Below, piece by piece: positions 7,773 to 20,000 of a stretch of 22,131 bases of DNA. Position numbers and translations under genes: made by a program. How positions within the stretch are numbered: the stretch's first letter is position 1; every line of letters begins with the position of its first letter. The notes below the pieces were generated by a model. That model saw nothing but the letters and a program-made list of their open reading frames with translations, had not been told where the DNA came from and did not search any database. The DNA lies in the NCBI GenBank assembly GCA_036847245.1, contig DAIUAL010000028.1, forward strand, positions 1 to 22,131. Reading direction: 5' to 3'. The stretch is from UBA4661 sp002405405 (GTDB taxonomy: Bacteria; Bacteroidota; Ignavibacteria; Kapaibacteriales; UBA4661).

Positions 7773-8048
7773 GCAAGAAGAGTATCATACGCAAAAACAC
7801 GGCACTATTTTCTGCCAATATGATCATTAAATTTCTCTTCTTGAGTTGCGCACATAGAGCACAGCGCGAACAACTAATATGGGTATTTTACTGCATGAAA
7901 ATTCATTATAATCTGATGAATTGATATCTTATTCTCAGCAAAAAAAACAATTCCGAACAGAGTATTTTGAGAACTTTTTTACGTTTATCATAACACTTCG
8001 ATAACTAGTCCTGCTCACCTATGCTTTGTTCAAGTATGCTCACCACAA
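7773..8048. other. Noncoding stretch, 3' untranslated region of the giant gene
   Basis: AT-rich sequence between the giant gene's stop and the terminator. I find no coding frame with support on either strand. All three minus-strand frames close within 14 codons of the stop, so the giant protein does not simply continue by frameshift. A short direct repeat TGCTCACC occurs at 8012-8019 and 8037-8044. No recognised RNA family is seen. Confidence 0.6.
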
Positions 8049-11000
8049 CTAGTAACAATCACAAATTTCAATGACACCACTATTGTCAATCGTTGCATTA
8101 TTATAAATAACACCGCCTACGCGGAGCGCATTGACACCACCGGTGACACTAAACAATGCATTATTGAGGATTGAAAGATTTCCCCTCATTCTAAATGCTT
8201 GATTTACCAGTTTAGTTCCTGCATTACGCGCAATAATATTACCATAGCCGATATCTTGGACTAAGATCGGTGGCGCATCGATCGTTTGATTGGTTCCATA
8301 GAATTCTACGGTCGATGTTGTTCCGATAGTATATCCAGAACCATAATTCCGAACAATCCCTGCTGTAGCTGAGGCAAAGTTATTTGTACCACCAATCAAT
8401 AAGCGTGCGTTGTTTTGCAAAGAGAATGATCCGGTACCGGTTGTATTATTCAACGTAAAGGTACGAGCATCAAGTGTGCCTGAGGTAACAAATAAATTTC
8501 GTGTAATGCTGATATTTGCTTGAGTTACCGACACCGTTTTTTTGTTTTTGATGCCCGTGTTTGCGATGGTTAATGAATTCACGATTGTTGGGAGTCCATT
8601 ACCAACGACTTGATTGACTGTTCCATTGTATGTATAATTTGCTTGATTGCTGTATGAACGATTTGTCGTTTGAATACTGCCCAACGCTATTGGTGAAGTG
8701 GTAATACCATCAGCCGAACCGATCTGCAAAGTAGAATTTGAAGCAAGAACAAAGTATGTACCGGTCAATGTGCCGAGTTGTGCATTAAGCGTACCGGTAT
8801 TGTTATTATCGGTACCGACAGTAATACCGCCTATTTGCACTGTTGCATTCGTCATAGAAATCACATGATTATTCACACCATTGATACCACCACCAATTTG
8901 TACTGAATCAAGGGGATCATTCGGGAATTCCGTGGTAGTAATCGGTGCACCAACATGTGAGAAAAATGACCAATTACCGGGTACATTCCATGCACCGCTT
9001 TGAATAGAGTAAAATATTCTCCGTAGCGCATTAGAGAGCGTCCAATCACCGGCAAAGTTTGAAACATCCCAATTGGTGCGTGTACCAAATTGTGCATTAT
9101 CAATAAAGCCCGATGTTTCACGGAACCATCCACCACCCGATGCTTCAGCTACAGACTCATTCGGACGATAACGACCGATTTGCGTGTTAGTTGTTACGCC
9201 CACAAAGTCTGTGGCATTATTAGGATAACTGAATACGATCTGCCCTTGACCAATCAATGATGTTGTTGTCACTCTCCAGTAACGATTCAAATAATCTGTT
9301 GCAAGTTGTTTTAACTGTAAATGCGCACCCAAACGTGTACCAATATTTGCACCTGTACTGACACGAACGCCGAGGAGCCCTGTTGTTCCTGCATTTGCAG
9401 TCATCGTCATTGGCGAATAACTCAGAGTACCGGTTGTGCCGAATGCACCCACAGGATAGATATATGCACCTGCACCATTAAGTACACGTGACACCGAACC
9501 CGACAACAAGCTTGTTATTACCATACGGTTCGTTGCACCATTTTGAATAGAGGTAAGCGAGGCATTCGACACAACAAGATCAACACCTGTTCCGAGTGAA
9601 AGGTATTGGTTGTTGGCATTTGCCCCTTCACGCAAATTAACGACACCCAGTGTGCTCATACTAGGTGTCGTACTGACATTGACTACAGCACTACCGACAC
9701 CTTGGCGATTCATCGTCAGATTGTTAAAGCGTATTGCCCCATTATCTGTGCCGGCAATATTGATATTCTGAGTTGATGTATTCGCACCGTTAAATACCAC
9801 AGCTTCGCTCGTATTGGTTGCTGTGCCACACACAGTCTGCCAAGCATCAAATACCGCATTACTTGTAAATGCGCGCACATCACCGGCTAAACGCAAGACT
9901 TCGCTGACCGTGAATGGACGTACCGTTGCATTCGATGCCATAAATGTCCAAAACACTGCATTAGGATTGACATTGTATCCGAAGATGCTATTGGCATTGG
10001 TTAGTGCATCACCAAACTGTACAATACCACCGGATACATTCGCTGTACCAAGCATACGGAAATCTGCAGAACGAGTCGGACATGCCGCCTGATTTGAGCC
10101 ACGGAAAGCAAGAGTACTATTGGTCGATGCTGTAAAGATGGAACCTGATGTTAAATCAAAGGTTGCTTGTGTTGCACTACTATAAATCTGCCCCGTATTC
10201 AGTAAAACTGTTCCGCCATTGAAAACAAAATTTACTGCATCACTACCACCGCCGGTGGAAGCTACACCGCCTCCCGGAATGGTGATTGTACCACTCGAAA
10301 TAGTCAGCGTATTGTTTGCACCACCATAACGCAAACCATCTCCGTTATTGGCTCCCACAACACTCGCACCTGTTGTATTAAAGAGTACCGTACCACCACC
10401 TTGCAACAGCAATGAACCGCCATTTGTTGTTCCAAGATTGAGTCCACCCTCTCCTGTCAGTTGCAAGAAACCTGTATTAGGAATTGTCTGTGTAAAGCTA
10501 CCTGTCGCTGTCATTGTTAGTGTGCCACTATTTTGATTCCACGAACCACCGCCGTTCGGGAAGCTGATACCATTACCGTTCGGATTATTGATTGTCACAT
10601 TCGTGAGTACATTCAATGTATTGGCAGTACCTCCTTTATCCAAGCGAACATCATATAGTTGCGTCGTACCGGTACCTGACACTGACTGTGTGCCCGTTGT
10701 CGCAAAAAGAATTGTTCCATACGATTGCGACAGACCTGTCGGAAGTAGGTTCACTGTACCATTATTCGTGAGGTTGCCCCCAATGTTGACAAAATGCTGT
10801 ATCTGTGTACCTACCGATGTTGAGACAAGATAATTGCCACCGCTTCCAACACTGATATTACCCGTTACATTCATGGTTCGTGAAGCGGTATTTTCATACT
10901 GCAATGTACCGCTTGAGATAGTGAGTGTAGCAGTTGTAAAACTACGATCAGCGGAGACAACCGTGCCACCCGATTTGTTCACGGTAACGGATGCCGATAT

Positions 11001-14000
11001 CAGCGGGAATGCACCCCCAAACATTTGGGCAAGACCACCGGAGAAAATATAGTTTGCTTGTGTTGAGAATGTACGATTTGCATCGGCAAACTGTAAGGCA
11101 CCCGTATTAGTTGCCCCAGACTGAATGCCATTTGCATTTTGCAGATCTAAGGTTGATCCTGCATTCAATGTAAATGTACCGATACCTGTAATCGATTGAC
11201 CACTGCCAATACGCAATGTTCCGGTAGTTGTACCACTATTCGGTGAATTACCAACTTGTACTGACAGTACGCTTGGCGACACATCGGCTATCATTGTATG
11301 ACCATTACCGATAATGACCCGATCTGTTTGGATACTCGGAATTGTATTCGCAATACCTGTTGTATGATCCGGATTAAATGTCCACGCTGTTGTACTTGAC
11401 CAATTAGCATTATTCACCAAACTGTAGAATGTCCGCACAAAAGCCGCATAGTTTGCAATCCACCAATCACCCGACAATTGGGCTGGTGTCATGGTACCAA
11501 TCGTGATCGAGGCAAAAGTGTTATTAACATACTCAATCGATCCATCCGAACTATTTGCAGTAGCATTTGTCACATTCACCATCGACCATGCTCCACCTGC
11601 TTGCTCTTGAATAGTCGAGTAACGACCAACACCCACGATGTTGGTCTCCGTACCAACAATATTTCCTGCATTATCCGGATAGCGGAATTGCATTTGACCC
11701 GCAATAGTCAATGCCGATGCTGTTGTTACACTCCAATAACGATTGATATAATCACTTAAACCTGCTGTATTGAGCGAAGTAGATTGTGCATGAACCGCTC
11801 CTGCGCCACTACCCTGTAACACGTCAACACATGCTTGACCAGGATTACCTATTCCTGTCAGTACACTATACACGGCAGGCGAGTACGAACCGACACCCAT
11901 AGTACCATTCGTTGCAATTGGGAAGACATATTGCCCCACCACTGTTCCAATCGTACGACATACAAAAGAGTTGTTTGTGGTAATCACATACCGATTGGAT
12001 GTTGTCAAGAATGTTACATTGCTGATTGCTGTAGGTGTTCCACTTGTTACACTCAAACTCAATCCCGTTGTTGATAAACGGATGATTTGGGGATCAGTTG
12101 TACCATTATTTTCAGCGAAGTTGAGGGTTGCTGTTGTAATGGAGGTTGCAAGGTTGACAGTACCCGTTGTGCTTGCTCCCTGACGATTCATTACAAGTTG
12201 GTCGAAGTTAATTGCACCCGGTCCTGAAATATTTTGAGTAATGGTATTCGATCCGTTCATCGTAACAACTGAACTGCCACCGGTACTATTGCCGTTTTCA
12301 TCAAAGCGACTGTCAAAAGCACCTGCATTAACAGCAAGGTTTCCATTGATACGCAAGTTTTCATTGGAGTTAAATGGCGATACAGTTGCATTGGCATTGC
12401 TCACACTAATATTAGCAAATGATGCTGTGCTTGGTACATCATACGTCATACGGACTGCACTTAGCGGACCACCGACATCACCAAATTGTATAGTGCCGCC
12501 TGTTATACTAATAGTAGGACTACCCGTCGCAACAGAGAATTCTGCGACACCGGCGTTGCCATTAGCATTACGAAGAATCAACGAACCGCCACCCATCGTG
12601 AACGATGAACCGCTATTGATAATCTCAAAGTTTGAGCGAGCACTAGCATTACCACTTGTAGTAACCACCACAGTACCGCCATTTTGAGTGAAATTCAGAT
12701 TATCACCTCCCGCTCCTGATGTACTAATCCGCCCTGAAACCGACAATGTACCCGAAGACACAGTAATAGCATTTCCGATGCCTTGATATATTAATCCTTG
12801 CCCTGCTCCACTGCCAAAGAGAGCTTGCCCCGATGAGTTCATCGTCAATGAACCATTTCCTCCGAGCGACATCGTTGTTGGTGATACGACAGTACCTGTA
12901 TTCGTAATCTCCATACAACCACCTACCAAACTATTTTCGGCTGTAGATCCTGCCAAAGATAAAATACCGGATTGCTGTTGCCATGCTCCACTTGGTACGT
13001 AGTTGATCATCAACAGTGAATTTTCTTTGTTATCAATCACAACATTTTGCTGAGCAATAACTTTTCCTGCACAAGTAGGACGATAAATAAACACGCGATC
13101 AAATTGTGCGAATGATGTTCCACTGATAGTTTGATTAGTTGTACCAAGAAAATTTGTCTGGACTTGAATACTGCCCGATGGCGAGAGATTCAACCCACCA
13201 TTATTAATGATATCACCCGTAATTCCGAACTGACGTCCACTAACATTACCCGTTACAGAAAGCGATCCTTGATTTTGAATCGTCATCGTGGCAACGGATG
13301 CCGAAAGGTTTGCAATACCGGCATATTGGTAATTGCCTGTATTGATAGTCAGTGTTCCGGTCGTGAATGAGCGATCCAATGTTACCAACCGTGTGTTGAT
13401 ATCTTTATTTATGGTAATTGTCGCACTCGTGACCGGGAATCCTGCTCCCATTACTTGCACTTGATTACCACTGAAGACATAATTAGCTCCATTATCAAAT
13501 GTTCTGTTTGCATCAGTAAACTGTAATGCACCTGTATTGGAAGCACCGGTTTGAATACCCTGCTGATTCTGCAGTTCTAGTGTCGAGCCACCACGAATCG
13601 AGAACGTGCTACCTAATGGTCCACCGATACTAAAACCATCTTGCACGAGAAGTGTACCGGTGGTAACAGCAATTGAAGGATTTCCAATTTGTACACTATT
13701 GAGATTCGTTGCATTCACATTCAGGGTAATCGTATTATTATTTGCAATAATAACACGATCCCGTTGCAAGCTCGGTATTGCATTACTAGGATTATTTACT
13801 GTTGTATGATCAGCACTGAATGTCCAACTACTTGCACTATTCCAATTACCTGAAGTCAGACTGTAAAATATTCGCAAGAATGCATCAAAGTTCACAATCG
13901 TCCAATCACCGCTCATTTGCGTAGCAGGAATTGTTCCAATCGATGACGAGAAGGTATTCAATGCAATATCCACCAAACCACCCGAACTGCCGGCACTACC

Positions 14001-17000
14001 GGTCGTCGCATTCATCAATGTCCACACACCACTTGTTACTTCTCGTACGGTACCCGATGTCGCTCCTGCCGGATTATATCGTACCACTCCTGTCAAACGC
14101 GATTCCTGACCGGCAATATTAGTCCCATCGGGGTATTGGAAAGACAAAGTTCCTGCAATTGTCAGTGTATTGGTACTGACATTCCAATAGCGATTGCTCC
14201 AATCGCTCAATTGTGCGAAGGAACTCAAATTAGTCGCATTTAACCCAGCATGGCGGCTACCCGCACCACTACCGCGGAAAACATAAACACCAACAGTGCC
14301 TGGATTTCCACTTGCACTTGCAGGCACATTAAATCGCATAGGCGAATATGATGCAAGACCAATCGTACCATTGGTACCAAGAGGATAATCATAGTTCCCT
14401 GCTGTCAAGCCGATAGCACGTTGCAAGGTCGCGCCCGGTGTCGCACCTTGATTCATCACCACATACCGACTCAGTGTACCCGTTGTGCCAAACGTATAAT
14501 TTGTCATCGCTGTCGGACTTGCTGTCGTTACCGTCAGCGTTACACCACTCTGGTTCAAAACGATCAACTGTGGTTCATTCACAATCGTTACACCTGTGGT
14601 TACATCAGCAAAATTGAGTTGTGTTGTTTGAATTGCCTGATTAACAAGCAAAGAATTCCCCACATTAGTTGTTGTGCCGAGACGACCCATCACTAAATTG
14701 TTGAAACGTAGATTACCTGCATCGGTACCGGCAACATTAATCACTTGACTACTGCTATTGTTACCACGAACAACAACCTTTTCCCCCGTCACTGTATTAA
14801 GTCCGCACGTTGTCAGCCATGCATCAAAGAGTGATGTTGCACTACCCGAACGAATATTACCTGCAATGTAAATTTGTTCGTTCTGACGATGCGGACGCAA
14901 ACTTACACTTGCCCCCGAAACCATCATTGTTCCGAATGTCGCGCTTGGCGTTACTTGATATCCGAAAATACTACCTGCTGTGGTTGAGCCATTACCAAAT
15001 TGCATAACAGCACTCGTACTGATGCTCGATGTGTTTGCCAGCATGGAAATATCTGCTGCACGAGGACATGCGCCATTATTTTGGTTTTGTAATTCAAGTG
15101 TACCACCGGACATAGTGAAAACTGTTGTCGGTGTAATATCAACTGTTGCTAATGTTGTACTTGCATATCGTCCGCCGCCAGTGTTGGTATTCACACGAAG
15201 CGTACCACCTGCAATCGTAATGGCTCCATTATCACTACTACTGTTTGCCGGAACAATTCCACCGCCGGGAACAGTAATTGTACCATTGTTGACAACAATA
15301 TTTCCTCCATTAGCGTAACGTAAGCCGTCGCCCGAGTTATTGCCGATCGTACTACCACCAGTTGAACCAAAGGTCAGTGTACCACCATTCACGACAGCAG
15401 AACCACCCTGCGAATTGGTGCCAAGATTTAATCCACTTGTACCCGACAGTGTTATTGCACCATTATTCGGTATCGTTTGTAAATAACTACCCGTACCACT
15501 CGTCATAGTTAGTGTACCAACACTCTGCAACCAACCGCCGCCTCCGCTAAAAGTCAATCCATTCCCACCATTATTTGAGATACTCACGCTTTGTGTCGCA
15601 TTTACCACATTGGTGCTACTGCCTTTCTGCAAATCTATCTGTGTCAATTGCATTGTACCTGTACCGCTGATCGTCTGCGTACCGGTCGTTACCATCCGCA
15701 TGGTTACATACGATCCTGTTAATGCTGTTGGATATAAATTCACCAAACCATCATTCTGCACATTCCCACCAACATTCAAAAAATGCTGAATCAAGGTATT
15801 CGGACTGCTCGAATTCTCAACGATAAATTGCCCTGTACTACCCACCACAATATTACTTGTAACATTGATGGTACGGGATGAACCCAAAGTCTGATCATAC
15901 CGTAGTGTACCATTAATTGTGAGAGTGCCTGTAGAAACTCCTTGATCGGCATCGACTACTGTACCATTATTCACCACGATGCTCGCCGCCGTTACTTGTG
16001 GGAAACTTGTACCAAACACCTGCGGTGTACCGCCTGTACCTGCTCCACTGAACACATAGTTTGCACCTGTCGAAAAAGTGCGATTTGCATCAGGGAAACG
16101 CAGTACACCCGTACCCGTTGCGAATGCCTGAATGCCACTGTTATCACCGATATTCAGGGTACTCCCCACGCCGAGAGTAAAGGTACTGCCAAAACCACCG
16201 CTTATGAATGTTCCCGAAGTAACTGACAGTATTCCGGTTGGTACCGTTGCTCCGTTACCTGCATTCCCTACTTGTACTGAGTACACTGTAGCAGGAATAT
16301 TCAGTGTAACATTATCACCATCTGAAATAAACACACGATCAAGAATATTGCTCGGAACATCTGTCGCCGTCGGACCATTATGACCGACAAATGACCATGT
16401 GCTGTTGAGTCCCCAATTTGTTGAACCAATACTGTAAAATGCTCGCAGAAATGCCGGAAGATTTGCAATGGTATAATCACCAACAATTTGACTCGGTGTA
16501 ACTGATGATGACGTAACGATAAAGGTACTCGCTGTAGTATTGATAAATCCACCGGAGCCGGTAATAGTCGCAGAAGAGATATTCATTACCTGCCATGAAC
16601 CACTGTTTGACTCATTTGCAGGATTCCATTTACCCACAGCCGTGATGTTACTCACATTACCAACAATATTTCCAACCGAATTCGGATAGGTGAATTCTAA
16701 ACTGCCGGGAGTTGTCAGAGCCGAACCGGTTGTAACACTCCAGTAGCGATTCACATAATCCGTCATCGAGTTTCCCCAAAAACCAAGTTGAGCATGATTT
16801 GCCGAACTACCCGAACCTTGCTGAACACGTAATCCTAAGACATCACTCGTACCCGTACCGACAACGGTATAGTTACCCGGAGAGTATGATCCCGCACCGA
16901 TTGTTCCATTCGTACCAATCGGATAGAGGTATACATTACCGGCTACGGTACCATCAATTTGACGAAGGACTGTCGCATTGGTAATATCAGTCAAAATATA

Positions 17001-20000
17001 TCGTGTATTACTTGCATTGGTAATTGCCCCAACCGTATTCGATGTGATACGTAATTCCGTTCCTACCGGTGTTACTCCTTGACGAACAAGACGAATAAGT
17101 TGATTGCCCGACGACCCGAAATCAAGTGTACCCGTGCTTGATGAGGTTGTCAAAATGACAAAACGATTATTTGCCCCTGCACTGGTACGTGCCATACCAA
17201 GCGAAGGGAAAATAATCGGTGTTGGTGCACCTACAAATTGATCCTGATTTTGCGCTCCGGCAAATTGTACATTCGCTGCTGCTGTTTGACCGACAAATGT
17301 TGATCCGCCTTGTGTAAACAGATTACCAAAAACTTGTACCTGCGATGAAGCATTACTCAATTGTGTCGTTGCACTATACGACATCGTATTGACTTGTGCA
17401 GTCGAAGAAATCAATGGTTGATTAGCAGCATCTGTTTTAAAACCAACATTCGATGTATTTGTTGGTGCACCACTTGTCCAGTTACCTGCATTTGTAAAAT
17501 TGTTGTTCAAATTACCCAACCATGTATTAAATCCATCGCCTACAACCCAGTTGGATGTACCACCATTCAAAGTAAAGTTGGAGAGTGTACCATTATTGGC
17601 ATTAGGCGACATATCATATAAAGTCGTAACACCTGCATTGTTACCACTAGGAATACCTTGATCCATACGATAGTATGCTGAGAGATTGGCTTCATTCCCT
17701 GCTAATGTGCGATTCATACTCTCACGAATCTCATCGGCGGTACGTACACGATTCCATATCCGTACCTCGTCAAGAGTACCATTAAAAAGACCGTCATAGC
17801 CATTTTGTGTCGAACCGAGATAAAGCGGTGTCGCAGCCACCGTAGGAGCAAATCCTGAAACAACTTCCTGCGCCAATGCACCATTCAGGTAGAGCCGCAA
17901 GAAGTTAGCATCGGCGGTAACGGCAACATGATACCATACATTGGGCTGTATAGACGGACTAATGGGTGCAGAAGAAGCTGACACTTGTGCAGTAGCACAA
18001 TTATCCGGTCGTGCCATGGTCGCTATAAATTGCGTAAGAGACTCATCATAGCCCAGACTAATCCCCTCAAAGCACGAACTTACGCCATTGCTCTTATAGA
18101 TGATGTATTGTGTATTGGGGTTACCGGCATTCTTTGTTGAAGTTCCCACTTTCATGCGAATCCATGCTTCAGCCGTAAATGCGTTGGTAGGCATCGATGC
18201 GCTATGAGGAATCGTAACACGATTGGCAGAAGCATACGGCACAGTACCAACAAAGTCTAAGGCATTGACACTGCCCTGTGTGCGGAAATAGGTTGAAACA
18301 CCATTATTACCAATAGCACCACCTTGCGAGGTAAAAAGATTATTGACATTAATGAAGGTATTCGAAACTATCGGCTGTCCATTGAGCTTTTGATTGGTAA
18401 CATTGTAGAATGACAATGGGCTAATACTTGTCGCAGTAACACTGGCAATGGTTGCTGGCGTTATACCTGTAAACTGTACCGTACTTGTTCCCGATATAAA
18501 TGTTCCTGTATTGCGGATATTCAACCACCGCTCCAGCGATAGGGTTTGGCTACTTGCATTAAGCGTACCGGTGCCGAGATTCCCGAGTTGAATGGAACCT
18601 GCACTTGATGTTGCCGTAAGGTTGATAGTATGATTCAAACCTATCACAACGCTATCTGTTCCTAATCGTGGGTAGTCATCTGCCTGCGAACCCGTATGCG
18701 TTGAATTGAATGTCCACGATGTTGCACTAGACCATGAAGCATTATTGACAAAACTGAAGAAGATACGACGTACCAAACCATTAGCAGAAAGAGTCCAATC
18801 GCCCCAAAGATTTGTCGGATCCACAGCTATACTGGTTGAGAATATTCGATTAACATTATCGATAGTACCATTATAGAGTGTCCATCCTCCATTAGGTCCC
18901 TCCGGTATGTAAGCTCCTGACGGACGATAGCGATAGCTTCCACCGAAATTGATGCTATTACCTACCACATTCAAATTTGCTGTTGTCGCATAATTGAATG
19001 TTAAAGTACCGGGTACTGTCATTGAAGACGTTGTAACCGGAAAATACACTGTTGTAAAATCTGTTGGCGTTTGCAGGGTTAATGGTGTTTGTAATCGTAA
19101 GTGTCTGCTACTCGTACCCGTACCGCGACTCACCCCAACAAGCAATGCACCTTGAGTACCACTTGCCGATGAAACCGTATATTGTGCCGGAGTATAGGAT
19201 GATAATGTGCTCGATGTTGCAATCGGGAAAAGATAGTTTCCTGTCAAGGAATTACTGATTTGACGCGATACATAGCTTGTTGCCGAAGTCAGAGCGACAT
19301 AACGATTTGCCGGATATGACGGACTCAAGAAGACTGCGTTTTGCACTCCGAGTGTCGGTGTTGCCGATGTAATTGACAGCGACGCACCATTCACCATTTG
19401 GATAATTTGCGGCACGGGCGTGAGATTGTTCTCCGCCAAATTGAGTGTTGTAGTCGTAACAGAACGATTTATCAGCAAATTCTGTGAACCTGCACCTTGA
19501 CGATTCATGCGAAGATTATTGAATTGCACTTGACCTGCATCCACACCAAAGAAATTCACACGTTGAAGGACAGTATTCGCACCGTTAAATACGACTGCTT
19601 CACTCGAATTTGTTAGTGTACCACACTTCGTTATCCAAGCATCAAAAAGTGATGTTGTGGCATTAGATCGCAGATTATTTTGCAGACGAAGAACTTCGTC
19701 AATACTGAATGGACGCAGTGTAACATTTGCACCTGAAACAATGATCGTGCTAAAGAGTGCCGAAGGATTAACATCATATCCAAACAGACGACTACCGCCA
19801 GCAGACAAACTATTGCCAAACTGAATGTAACTGTTTGAGATGCTCGATGTTCCTGCCAACATGGTAAAATCAGCCGGAGCAGATGGGCATGCTTGTTGAT
19901 TTGCACTTTGCAGAACTACACCACCACCCGTCATGGTAAATAATCCGGGACCACCAATGTGAAAGACTCCAAAATTTGGATCGGTCAATGGTGTTGAAAG

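Noticed and set aside
7459..7827. Minus-strand frame of 122 codons overlapping the 5' end of the HEAT/cyclophilin gene
   Set aside because: It is out of frame with the signal peptide, crosses the terminator and has no recognisable domain.
7694..7924. Plus-strand frame of 76 codons in the intergenic region
   Set aside because: It passes through the terminator hairpin, has no ribosome binding site and low-complexity content.
8003..8052. Two ACTAGT palindromes and TGCTCACC direct repeats near the giant gene's stop, considered as an insertion scar or attachment site
   Set aside because: The matches are only 6-8 bases, with no integrase, transposase or target duplication pattern nearby.
12241..12687. 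Plus-strand frame of 148 codons inside the giant gene, and other plus-strand frames of 60-110 codons across 8100-21600
   Set aside because: They are antisense to a continuous repeat-containing frame; their Pro/Val/Leu-rich make-up is the reverse of Asn/Thr/Gly codons.
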